Of a DNA stretch of 64,000 bases, positions 8,648 through 16,269 are shown piece after piece; within the stretch, counting starts at the first letter, position 1, and every line of letters begins with the position of its first letter. The DNA is taken from the NCBI GenBank assembly GCA_026125895.1, contig JAHCKG010000017.1:33721-97720 (forward strand), in the 5' to 3' direction. The notes under the pieces are model-generated. The model worked only from the letters and a program-made list of their open reading frames with translations, ran no database searches and had not been told where the DNA came from. Made by a program: the position numbers and the translations under genes. Origin of the DNA: Pseudolabrys sp. (lineage in GTDB: Bacteria; Pseudomonadota; Alphaproteobacteria; Rhizobiales; Xanthobacteraceae).

Positions 8648-9436
8648 ATGGATCAAGGCCCCGCCCCCATTCTGGCTGTAAAGGGCGTGACACTTCAGTA
8701 CCAGACGCGCGATCACCTCGTCACCGCCACCTACCGCGTCAGCTTCGACATCTATCGCTCCGACCGCTACGTCATTCTCGGGCCGTCCGGCTGCGGCAAG
8801 TCGACCTTGCTGAAAGCGGTCGGCGGCTTCATCCGTCCGGTCGAGGGCGAAATCCGGCTCAATGATGTCTCGATCAGCAAACCGGGGCCCGACCGGGTGC
8901 TGGTGTTCCAGGAGTTCGACCAGCTGCTGCCGTGGAAGACGGTGAAGCAGAACATCGCCTTCGCGTTGACCGCGAGCGGCAAGATGTCCGGCAAGGAAGC
9001 CGAGCAGCGCGCGCTGCATTACATCGACAAGGTCGGCCTTACCAAATTCGCCGACAATTATCCGCACACTTTGTCCGGCGGCATGAAGCAGCGCGTGGCG
9101 ATCGCGCGCGGCATGGCGATGGAGCCGGAAATCCTGCTGATGGACGAACCCTTCGCCGCGCTCGATGCGCTGACGCGCGCCAAGATGCAGGAAGAGCTCC
9201 TGCAATTGTGGGACGACACCAAGTTCACCGTGCTGTTCGTCACCCACTCGATCACCGAAGCGGTGCGCGTCGGCAACCGCATCCTTCTGCTCTCGGCGCA
9301 TCCGGGTCAGGTCAAGGGCGAGATCAACAGCAACGGCACCGACGACATCGGCGCCGATGGCCGGCCTTTGTCGGAACGCATCGAACATCTTCTTTTTGAA
9401 CAGCAGATCGGCGAAAGGAGCGCGTCTCATGGCTGA
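8648..9436 (+). CDS. NitT/TauT-type ABC transporter ATP-binding protein
   Basis: 262-residue ATPase. Walker A is GPSGCGKST, the signature is LSGGMKQR, Walker B is ILLMDEPFAALD, and the switch His is in FVTHSITEA. ATG 8648 is preferred because the family start is just before the conserved VKGVTLQYQ strand; earlier in-frame codons lack family similarity. The C-terminal extension (HLLFEQQIGERSASHG) overlaps the permease start by 8 bases, so ATPase and permease translation is coupled. Confidence 0.9.
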   Translation: MDQGPAPILAVKGVTLQYQTRDHLVTATYRVSFDIYRSDRYVILGPSGCGKSTLLKAVGGFIRPVEGEIRLNDVSISKPGPDRVLVFQEFDQLLPWKTVKQNIAFALTASGKMSGKEAEQRALHYIDKVGLTKFADNYPHTLSGGMKQRVAIARGMAMEPEILLMDEPFAALDALTRAKMQEELLQLWDDTKFTVLFVTHSITEAVRVGNRILLLSAHPGQVKGEINSNGTDDIGADGRPLSERIEHLLFEQQIGERSASHG

Positions 9437-10304
9437 CGCCCGCCCCGTCCTCCATCCTCGTCCCGAGGCCATCTACCAGGTCAGCACCGCCGGCATCGGC
9501 GTCGTACAGCGTCCGCTGTCGCTCGGCCAGCGCCTCGCCAACCAGGGCGCCCTGCGCAAGACGCTGGTGCTCGTCGTGCTGGCGGCGATTTGGGAAGGCT
9601 ATGCGCGCTGGCTCGGCAACGATCTCCTTTTCCCAACCTTCAGCGCCACCGTCGCGGCGTTCTGGCAATCGATCGTCAGCGGCGAACTGCCCGCCGCCAC
9701 CTGGTATTCGATGAAGATCTTGTTCCAGGGTTACGCCGCGGGCCTGCTGCTCGCCGGCCTGCTGACCGCCCTCGCCAGCGCGACGCGGATCGGCGCCGAT
9801 CTGCTCGAGGTGCTGACGGCGATGTTCAATCCCCTGCCCTCGATCGCGCTGTTGCCGCTCGCCATGATCTGGTTCGGCCTCGGCACCGGCGGCATCGTCT
9901 TCGTGCTGATCCATGCCGTGCTGTGGTCGGTCGCGCTCAACACCCATTCCGGCTTCCGCGGCGTCAGCCCGACCTGGCGCATGGTCGGACAGAACTACGG
10001 CCTGTCCAATATCGGTTACGTCGTGCGCATTCTGATTCCGGGCGCGTTTCCCAGCATCCTCACCGGCCTCAAGATCGGTTGGGCTTTCGCCTGGCGCACC
10101 CTCATCGCGGCGGAGCTGGTGTTCGGCGCCAATTCCGGCGGCGGCGGGCTCGGCTGGTTCATCTTCCAGAGCAAAAATTCTCTGGAGATCCCGTCGGTGT
10201 TTGCCGGCCTGCTGACCGTCATCCTGCTCGGTCTGATCGTGGAGAATGTCGTCTTCCTCACCGCCGAGAAGATGACGGTGCGGCGCTGGGGCATGCAGCA
10301 CTAG
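9429..10304 (+). CDS. NitT/TauT-type ABC transporter permease
   Basis: Inner-membrane permease of 291 residues with about six hydrophobic segments, beginning around residue 38 (KTLVLVVLAAIWEGYARWLG). The EAA-loop region follows WRMVGQNYGLSN and lies before the GAFPSILTGLKIGWAFAWR stretch. The ATG at 9429 has AAAGGAG nine bases upstream and sits inside the ATPase gene end. Its stop shares the palindromic CTAG with the stop of the converging MmgE gene (4-base tail-to-tail overlap), so no terminator space exists between them. Confidence 0.9.
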   Translation: MADARPVLHPRPEAIYQVSTAGIGVVQRPLSLGQRLANQGALRKTLVLVVLAAIWEGYARWLGNDLLFPTFSATVAAFWQSIVSGELPAATWYSMKILFQGYAAGLLLAGLLTALASATRIGADLLEVLTAMFNPLPSIALLPLAMIWFGLGTGGIVFVLIHAVLWSVALNTHSGFRGVSPTWRMVGQNYGLSNIGYVVRILIPGAFPSILTGLKIGWAFAWRTLIAAELVFGANSGGGGLGWFIFQSKNSLEIPSVFAGLLTVILLGLIVENVVFLTAEKMTVRRWGMQH

Positions 10305-11650
10305 GCGGCGCGCGGCACGCTCAAGGCGCAGAGCCCGGCGACGTCCGGGCTCTCATCAAGCGACCAGATGGCATCGACCAGCGGAGCGATGTCGTGACGC
10401 GGATTCCATGCGGCGGCGGCGCGACGCAGCTTGGCCTCGAGATCGCCGTCGTTCATCGGATTGAGCTGGCTGCCGCGCGCCGCCTGCGTCGAGAGCTTGT
10501 GCACCTTGCCGTCGCGGGTGACGATATCGACCGCCGCGGCGATGGTCGCGAAGGACGCATCGCGCACCACCTCGACCTTGCCGCGCAGCGCCGCAACCTC
10601 CGGATCGGCGACACATTCGTCGCTGAACTCCTCCGGGCCCGCCTTGCCGCGCACCAGCGCGGCGCCAACCGCATGCTGCACGCTCACTTGTGACAGCCGC
10701 CCGCTGGTGACATGCGGCCGATCGGTACGGTCGGCGAGCAGCGGGTTGCCGCGCACGACAACCTTGACCACCTCGGCGTCGCCATGGTCGCGCCGCCAGT
10801 CCAGCACGCAGTCGAGCACCGGATTGATCACGAAGCCACACGGATACGGCTTGTAGGCGGTCTCCATGATCTGCCACGTTTTGCCCCAGCCCTCGGTCAG
10901 GAACGAGAGGTCCGGCGGCACACCCATGGCGTTGTAGAGACCCTGCACGCCGTTGAGCGGCTCCGGCGGGCCGTCGAAGCCGCGCTCCGCCAGCAGCGCC
11001 GACAGCAGTCCGTTGCGCGCCGCATTGCCGACGCTGGCGCTCTTCGATGCCGTGCCGAGATTTTCGCAAAGTCCGGACGATTGCGTCGCCGCCGCGCCCA
11101 GCGCCCAGACCAGGTGCTGCGCATCGAGCCCGATCAGCCGGCCGACGGCGGCGGCCGCACCGAATACGCCGCAGGTCGAGGTGATGTGCCAGCCCAGCCC
11201 GTAATGCTGCGGCGACACAGCCAGCCCGATGCGATCCTCGATCTCGTTGCCGAGCACGACGCCGAACAGCAACTCCGGACCCGTGACGCGGCGCAGCTCG
11301 GCCAGCGCCAGCAGCGGCGGCACCACGGGCGCGGTCGGATGGATCACCGTACGGGTGTGCGTGTCGCAGAAATCATAGACATTGGCGCCGGCGGCATTGA
11401 GGAAGGCGGCGCTCAGCGCATCGATGCGCTCGCCGCGGCCGACGAGGGTCGCCTGCCTGCCGCCGGAGAACGGCGCCAAAGTCGCCAGGGCGATCTCGAC
11501 CGGCGCGGTGCGGCAACCGGCCAGCGCCACGGCGAAGAAGTTCATCACCGAGCGCTTGGCCTGGTGCATCGCGTCGGCGGGGATGTCCTCGATCCGGGTG
11601 CCGGCAACGAACCGCGCCAGCTGCTGGGTGACGTTGGGACGGTCGAGCAT
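10301..11650 (-). CDS. MmgE/PrpD family protein (first copy)
   Basis: 449 residues, the normal size of this family, which includes 2-methylcitrate dehydratase (PrpD) and cis-aconitate decarboxylase. The N-terminus TQQLARFVAGTRIEDIPADA and the segments AHPTAPVVPPLLAL-like and WHITSTCGVFGAAAAVGRL are characteristic. A TTG at 11653 precedes the ATG used here. It is the last gene of a minus-strand unit after a decarboxylase-like gene and a short crotonase, only 15 bases from the crotonase stop and in the same frame. The substrate is likely a branched polycarboxylate or its CoA ester precursor, but this is unproven. Confidence 0.85.
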   Translation of the reverse strand: MLDRPNVTQQLARFVAGTRIEDIPADAMHQAKRSVMNFFAVALAGCRTAPVEIALATLAPFSGGRQATLVGRGERIDALSAAFLNAAGANVYDFCDTHTRTVIHPTAPVVPPLLALAELRRVTGPELLFGVVLGNEIEDRIGLAVSPQHYGLGWHITSTCGVFGAAAAVGRLIGLDAQHLVWALGAAATQSSGLCENLGTASKSASVGNAARNGLLSALLAERGFDGPPEPLNGVQGLYNAMGVPPDLSFLTEGWGKTWQIMETAYKPYPCGFVINPVLDCVLDWRRDHGDAEVVKVVVRGNPLLADRTDRPHVTSGRLSQVSVQHAVGAALVRGKAGPEEFSDECVADPEVAALRGKVEVVRDASFATIAAAVDIVTRDGKVHKLSTQAARGSQLNPMNDGDLEAKLRRAAAAWNPRHDIAPLVDAIWSLDESPDVAGLCALSVPRAA

Positions 11651-11665
11651 CAAAGCCTCGCGGAT

Positions 11666-12304
11666 TTAGGCGGCTGAAGTCGGATTATCGGTTGCGTTGC
11701 TTACCATGGCCGCCGTCACGTCGGCGACATAGGCTTCCAGCGCGGCATCGGCAACGGTGTGATTGATAAGCCCCATCGCCAACGCCTCCGCCGCCGTGAA
11801 CTGGCGCGCCGTATAGAAGATCTCCTTGGCGAAGGACGGCCCGACGACATCGACCAGCCGCTTGATGCCCGCAAAACCGTAGCCGAGGCCGAGCTTGGCC
11901 GCCGGGATGCCGAACTTCGACGTCTCGGTCGCGATGCGCATGTTGCAGCACATCGCCAGCGCCATGCCGCCGCCGATGCAATAGCCGCGGATCATGGCGA
12001 TGGTCGGCTTGGGAAATTCGTAGAACGCCGTATAGGCGCGACCGACCAGTTTGCCGTAGCGCTCGACCGCTTCTTCGGTCGCGCGGTCCTTCTCGAACCG
12101 CGAAATGTCGGCGCCGGACACGAAAGCCTTGCCGGCCGCGCCGGAGACGACCATGACGCGGATCGCGTCATCGGAGCGGAAATCGGCGACCACGGCTTCG
12201 GCCGCTGCCCACATGTCGAGCGACACCGCGTTGTGCCGCTCCGGATTGTTGAAGATCAGGTGACCGACCGCGCCCTCCTTGCGCGATAGAATCTTGTCGG
12301 TCAT
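11666..12304 (-). CDS. enoyl-CoA hydratase/isomerase family protein, shortened C-terminus
   Basis: Crotonase-fold protein of 212 residues; the family is usually about 255-265. The oxyanion-hole segments FVSGADISRF and CIGGGMALAM are present, but the two acidic residues of true hydratases appear replaced by Ala (GGGMALA for GGGxELA, GIPAAKLGLG for xxPExxLG). Hydratase chemistry is therefore doubtful. The last roughly 45 residues, which normally cap the active site, are missing: translation ends at NPTSAA, TAA. The codons after the stop read IREA in the same frame, as in normal crotonase C-termini. A nonsense change or deletion at the junction with the MmgE gene is suspected. Confidence 0.75.
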   Translation of the reverse strand: MTDKILSRKEGAVGHLIFNNPERHNAVSLDMWAAAEAVVADFRSDDAIRVMVVSGAAGKAFVSGADISRFEKDRATEEAVERYGKLVGRAYTAFYEFPKPTIAMIRGYCIGGGMALAMCCNMRIATETSKFGIPAAKLGLGYGFAGIKRLVDVVGPSFAKEIFYTARQFTAAEALAMGLINHTVADAALEAYVADVTAAMVSNATDNPTSAA

Positions 12305-12385
12305 GCCGCCACTCCCGTCTGGCCGAGGCCGCCGCGCGCCAGCGGCGGCTCATTGAGCCGACCCTGGGCCTGGAGGCAGGCGATC

Positions 12386-12811
12386 TTACGGCTTCTTCGC
12401 CGGGGCCGCCGAGACCTTGCCCATTTCCTTCAAGACTTCGTTGGCGATCTTGAAGGCGTCGAGGCCCGCGGGAATGCCGCAGTAGATCGTGGCGTGCAGC
12501 AGCGTTTCCTGGATTTCCTCGACGGTGACGCCGTTGTTGATGGCGCCGCGCACGTGCAGCTTGATTTCCGGGCCGCGGTTGAGCGCGGTGAGCATCGCGA
12601 GATTGAGCAGGCTGCGCGTCTTGCGCGGCAGACCCGGACGCGACCAGCCATAGCCCCAGCACCACTCCGTGGTGATGTGCTGGAACGCCATCATGAAGTC
12701 GTTGGCATTGGCGATCGACCCGTCGACATACTCCGGGCCCAACACTTCGCGGCGATGCTTCAGACCTTCGTCGAACATCACCTTGGCGGCTTTATCCATT
12801 TCGCTGCTCAT
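12386..12811 (-). CDS. carboxymuconolactone decarboxylase family protein
   Basis: 141-residue all-helical protein of the CMD/AhpD superfamily. The stretch LLNLAMLTALNRGPEIKLHV followed by INNGVTVEEIQETLLHATIYCGIPAG is the core of PcaC-type proteins, which decarboxylate 4-carboxymuconolactone in the protocatechuate branch. The ATG at 12811 follows AGGAAG; an upstream in-frame extension to 12919 has no family similarity. Neighbours are a crotonase and an MmgE/PrpD protein, not pca genes, so a related lactone decarboxylase or a redox-type CMD protein is possible. A single CxxC of the AhpD kind is not seen. Confidence 0.82.
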   Translation of the reverse strand: MSSEMDKAAKVMFDEGLKHRREVLGPEYVDGSIANANDFMMAFQHITTEWCWGYGWSRPGLPRKTRSLLNLAMLTALNRGPEIKLHVRGAINNGVTVEEIQETLLHATIYCGIPAGLDAFKIANEVLKEMGKVSAAPAKKP

Positions 12812-13014
12812 GATCGCTTCCTGTTGTGAGAGGGACTTGCTGTGTTGAGAAGGGAATCGTGCGGAGGCTGGGCAGAACCGGCAACCGTTGGGACTTGCCA
12901 GGCAGCGGCGCTGGCGCATGCTGCCGAACCGAGGCTCGGGCTTCCTGACGCTTCCTCCGCTGCTGTGTGCCGCCGGCTTTGCCGGGCTTTCCCGGCCGTC
13001 GGCGCCGGCATGAT

Positions 13015-13023
13015 TGTCTGACA
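13015..13023. promoter_or_regulatory. TGTC-T-GACA palindrome, candidate GntR/FCD operator
   Basis: A perfect nine-base palindrome in the 298-base divergent region between the CMD-family gene and the SDR gene (12812-13109), where no other feature is seen. It resembles binding sites of FCD-type GntR proteins, one of which is encoded just downstream of the SDR. The site is short, so chance is not excluded. Confidence 0.35.
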
Positions 13024-13109
13024 GTCCTACAGGGTGTAAAATAGCGCCGCCGGGCGGTCAAGAACCCGCTCCGCGCAAACCCGATGCAAAAATGGATGGC
13101 GGGAACGAA

Positions 13110-13901
13110 ATGCCGGCAATGCTGGACGGTCGCTGCGCGCTCATCACCGGCTCGGTCGGCGGCATCGGTTACGCCATCGCGCAGGCGCTCGCCGAGGCCG
13201 GCGCCACGGTTGTGCTGAACGCGCTCGTCGATCCGGCCACCGGCGAGGCCGCGGCGGCACATCTTGCGAAGGACACCGGCCGCGACATCGTCTTCGATGG
13301 CGCCGACCTGACCGATGTTGCCGCCATCGAGCGCATGCATGGAAACGCAGTCGCGCGGTTCGGGAATGTCGATATCGTGGTCAACAATGCCGTCGTCCGG
13401 CATTACGCGCCGGTCGATCAATTCAGCACCGAGGACTGGAACCGCTCGCTCGCGGTCAATGTGTCCGCCGCCTTTCATTGCGTCCGGCTCGCCGTACCGG
13501 GCATGCGCGCCGGAGGCTGGGGCCGCATCATCAACATGTCGTCGATCTTCGGCGCGCGCGGCGGCGAGAACCGCATCGACTACATCACGACCAAGACCGC
13601 CCTGCTCGGCCTGACGCGCGCCGTCGCCGTTGAGACGGCGGCGACCGGCATCACCTGCAACGCCATCGCGCCGGGCGCCGTCCCGACGCCGCCGCTGCTC
13701 GGCCGCATTCACGAACTGGCGGCCGAGGAAGGCGTGGACGCGTCGCAAGCCGAGCGCCGCTACGTAGCCGAACGCCACCCGACCAGGCGCTTCGTGGCGC
13801 CCGCCAATGTCGGGGCGCTGGCCGCGTTCCTGTGCAGCCCGGCCGGCGACGACATCACCGGCGCGACCTTCCCGATCGACGGAGGCTGGCAGGCTCGATA
13901 A
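13110..13901 (+). CDS. SDR-family NAD(P)-dependent oxidoreductase
   Basis: Rossmann-fold dehydrogenase/reductase of 263 residues. Cofactor motif TGSVGGIG, catalytic Ser in NMSSIFG and YITTK (Tyr-x3-Lys) are intact. The usual NNAG appears as NNAV. The overall pattern resembles 3-hydroxybutyrate dehydrogenase-like SDRs. The reading frame is open upstream to 13014 with ATG codons at 13092, 13110 and 13119; the region before 13110 has no SDR similarity, and GGGAAC lies six bases before 13110. It is followed by a GntR/FCD regulator, suggesting local control. The substrate is unknown. Confidence 0.85.
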   Translation: MPAMLDGRCALITGSVGGIGYAIAQALAEAGATVVLNALVDPATGEAAAAHLAKDTGRDIVFDGADLTDVAAIERMHGNAVARFGNVDIVVNNAVVRHYAPVDQFSTEDWNRSLAVNVSAAFHCVRLAVPGMRAGGWGRIINMSSIFGARGGENRIDYITTKTALLGLTRAVAVETAATGITCNAIAPGAVPTPPLLGRIHELAAEEGVDASQAERRYVAERHPTRRFVAPANVGALAAFLCSPAGDDITGATFPIDGGWQAR

Positions 13902-13909
13902 CTAGCCGC

Positions 13910-13940
13910 GCGGGGGGACGAAAATCCGCCGCCCCCCACG
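13910..13940 (+). terminator. GC hairpin after the SDR gene
   Basis: Six G at 13912-13917 can pair with six C at 13932-13937, with outer bases adding pairs, directly after the SDR stop at 13901. There is no T-run, so it is a weak terminator candidate and could be only a GC-rich coincidence. Confidence 0.3.
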
Positions 13941-13963
13941 CCGGCGGCATTCCGGCGCCCCGC

Positions 13964-13988
13964 ATTCCGTTGTACAGATGTCTGGAAT
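13964..13988. promoter_or_regulatory. inverted repeat ATTCC...GGAAT before the GntR/FCD gene
   Basis: The arms ATTCC (13964-13968) and GGAAT (13984-13988) enclose TTGTACAGATGTCTGG. The site contains an in-frame ATG at 13978 that would otherwise be called as the regulator start. Its position about 40 bases before the TTG at 14026 fits autoregulation. Confidence 0.4.
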
Positions 13989-14025
13989 CGGTCCGCCAGG
14001 ACCGGCATTTTCGGAGGAAACGGCT

Positions 14026-14775
14026 TTGACCGTCCCTTTCCTGAAGCCTGATCTGCGGGTCGAGAGAATTGCCGCGCCGCTGCGCCAGAGCGTCACCGAG
14101 AGCATCCGCTACGCCATCGCGCTGGGACACTTCACCGCCGGCGAGCGATTGACCGAGCGCGCGCTGTGCGAGATGACCGGCGTCAGCCGCACGCTGGTGC
14201 GTGAGGCGCTGCGGCAGCTCGAATCCGAGGGACTGATCGAGGTCGTGCCGAACCGCGGCCCGATGGTGACGCGGCTGTCCGCCGAACAGGCCGAGGGCGT
14301 TTATCAGGTGCGCATCGAGCTCGAAGGGCTCGCCTGCCAGCTCTTCGCCGAACAGGCCACCGGCCAGCAGCGCGACGCGCTGCACGAAGCGTTCCGCAAT
14401 CTCAAGAGATCATTGAAGGACACCGATCCGCTGGCGCGGCTGCGAGCCAAGAATCATTTCTACGAATGTCTCGTCGAAGGCGCCGGCAATCAGGCCCTCG
14501 GCGATACGCTGCGGCTGCTCAACGCCCGCATCATGTTGCTGCGCGCGACGTCGCTGCGCGCGCCCGGCCGCTCGACGGCGAGCCTCGCCGAACTCTCCGA
14601 GATGATGACGGCGCTCGACGAAAAGAACGGCAAGAAAGCCCGCGCGCTCGCCGAACATCACGTGCGCAATGCGGCGAAGGCGGCGGTCGCCCTGCTCCAT
14701 GCGCAGCCGCAAACCGCTCCAGCCAAGCCGGCGCGCGCCGCCAAGCGGCCCGCCGCGGCCGTCGGCGCACGCTAG
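14026..14775 (+). CDS. GntR-family regulator, FCD (FadR-like) subfamily
   Basis: 249-residue repressor/activator of catabolic genes. The winged helix-turn-helix spans about residues 15-80 (SVTESIRYAIALGHFTAGER, then VSRTLVREALRQLESEGLIE). The FCD effector domain covers about 90-225, with the metal-ligand pattern partly visible (RAKNHFYECLVEGAGNQAL, and HHVRNA late). The start is set at TTG 14026 because GGAGGAAA ends five bases before it; the ATG at 13978 lies inside a likely operator. A basic Ala/Pro/Lys tail follows the FCD domain. It probably senses a carboxylic acid of the neighbouring MmgE/SDR genes. Confidence 0.87.
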   Translation: MTVPFLKPDLRVERIAAPLRQSVTESIRYAIALGHFTAGERLTERALCEMTGVSRTLVREALRQLESEGLIEVVPNRGPMVTRLSAEQAEGVYQVRIELEGLACQLFAEQATGQQRDALHEAFRNLKRSLKDTDPLARLRAKNHFYECLVEGAGNQALGDTLRLLNARIMLLRATSLRAPGRSTASLAELSEMMTALDEKNGKKARALAEHHVRNAAKAAVALLHAQPQTAPAKPARAAKRPAAAVGAR

Positions 14776-14782
14776 CGGCGCT

Positions 14783-16153
14783 TCAACCGAGGCCGAGGAG
14801 CAAGGTCAATTCCGCTGCCGGATGGCCTTTGTCAAAGCCGCGGATCAGCGCCAGGCTTTTGTCGGCGCGCGCGCCGGCCAGGCCCGACATCGGCACCAGC
14901 GCGCGATACTTCGCCTCGAGATCGCTCCACTCGACACCGCGCGGGCCGGAGCCGCGTGGCGCCTTGCAGGTGCTGCGGAACTCCTCGCCGTTCTTCATGG
15001 TGATGATGACCGTGCCGCCATGGCGGTGCGGAAACCGGTCGGGCAAAGGTGCCGGGTTCGGATCGAACGTCACCTTGTCCTGCAAGCCGGCAATCACCGG
15101 ATCCGCCATCTTGCCCGGGTCCATGTGTTGCCAGCTGAAGCCGCCGTCGGCGATCGATGCTGCGACGAAGTAATAAAGACTATGCGCGGCATCGACGAGA
15201 TTGCGCGGATGCGGCTCGCCCTTGAACTTGGTCCACTGCACCGACGACGAGATCATGATCTTCTCGACATCGGCCGGATCGACATGACCCAGACGCGCGG
15301 CGTCGGAAGCCGCCTCCGCCGTGGCGTGAAACGGATGCGCGCCCGGCATCAGCTTGATCGCCATGTCGGTGACGATATCCCATGAGCCGCCGAGATCGCG
15401 GGTGATGTCGGCCAGTTCCTGTCCGCCCATGGCGGCGAGAAAACCGCGCGGGTGATCGAGCACGCCGAGTTCGCCTTCAAAACCGGCTTGCGCGGCCATC
15501 GCCGCTTGCAGGCCGGCGGCCGCCGAGCAGCCGGCGTGATATTCGCGGCCGCAACTGGTGTCGGCGGAAATCGCCATGCCGCCGATCGACGTCGCGGCGA
15601 GCGCTATGGCGTGCGCCATCTGCTGGGTATTGAGGCCCAGCAATCGCCCCGCCGCCACCGTGCCGCCAAAGACGGTCGACACCGAGCCGTGAAAGCCCCG
15701 CTGCATGCGTCCCGGCGTCAGCGCCTCATCGATACGCCCCGCCACCTCGTAACCGACGACCATGGCCGCCAGCATGTCGAGACCGGACGCGCCGAGCTTT
15801 TCGCCCAGCGCCACCGCGGTCGTCGAAACGACCGTACCGATATGCGCGATGCTGCGCAGGTCGCTGTCGTCGCTGGCCGCAGCGTCACTCGCCACCGCAT
15901 TGACGCGCGCGGCCGCGACGGCCGGCAGCTTGGTGCCGACGAACCACAAGGTCGCGTCGGGCGTGCCGCCGTTGCGCAGGTCGAGATCGCGAATAATGCG
16001 GGCCGAGGCGATGTTCTGCCCCATGGCCGTGCTCGCCACCGTGCTCGCCAGACTCATCTTGGCGCGCTCCAGCGCTTCGGCAGGCAGCGTCGCGGCTGCC
16101 GTATCCGTGGCGAAGGCAGCGAGCTTGACGGCAAGGCGCTGATCGGTGCTCAT
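14783..16153 (-). CDS. MmgE/PrpD family protein (second copy)
   Basis: 456 residues of the 2-methylcitrate dehydratase-like family, diverged from the copy at 10301. Typical segments are FGGTVAAGRLLGLNTQQMAHA and KLMPGAHPFHATAEAA. The ATG at 16153 follows GGGAACGTGAAG. It converges with the GntR/FCD gene (7-base gap) and lies downstream, on the same strand, of the FAD dehydrogenase, separated by 116 bases that carry a small palindrome. It may be read with the hydantoinase operon or from its own promoter. Confidence 0.83.
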   Translation of the reverse strand: MSTDQRLAVKLAAFATDTAAATLPAEALERAKMSLASTVASTAMGQNIASARIIRDLDLRNGGTPDATLWFVGTKLPAVAAARVNAVASDAAASDDSDLRSIAHIGTVVSTTAVALGEKLGASGLDMLAAMVVGYEVAGRIDEALTPGRMQRGFHGSVSTVFGGTVAAGRLLGLNTQQMAHAIALAATSIGGMAISADTSCGREYHAGCSAAAGLQAAMAAQAGFEGELGVLDHPRGFLAAMGGQELADITRDLGGSWDIVTDMAIKLMPGAHPFHATAEAASDAARLGHVDPADVEKIMISSSVQWTKFKGEPHPRNLVDAAHSLYYFVAASIADGGFSWQHMDPGKMADPVIAGLQDKVTFDPNPAPLPDRFPHRHGGTVIITMKNGEEFRSTCKAPRGSGPRGVEWSDLEAKYRALVPMSGLAGARADKSLALIRGFDKGHPAAELTLLLGLG

Positions 16154-16241
16154 CTTCACGTTCCCGGAATAACGCAGTCCCGCCGCGGACTGGAAGCTAC
16201 GGCGCCGCAACCTCTATAGGGGCGGCCCGCCGGGCAATCAA

Positions 16242-16254
16242 TATGACGATCATA
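16242..16254. promoter_or_regulatory. TATGA-CGA-TCATA inverted repeat, candidate operator
   Basis: A 5+3+5 palindrome in the AT-richer part of the 116-base gap between the FAD dehydrogenase stop and the second MmgE gene, about 90 bases before that gene. It could be an operator for the second MmgE gene. The binding protein is unknown, and the nearest regulator is the GntR/FCD protein. Confidence 0.35.
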
Positions 16255-16269
16255 CAATGCGGGTGGCGA

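Noticed and set aside
13910-13940. Strong Rho-independent terminator after the SDR gene
   Set aside because: A GC hairpin exists but no T-run, so it was listed only as a weak candidate.
13978-14025. ATG at 13978 as start of the GntR/FCD regulator
   Set aside because: It lies inside a likely operator palindrome and has no ribosome site, while TTG 14026 has GGAGGAAA at good spacing.
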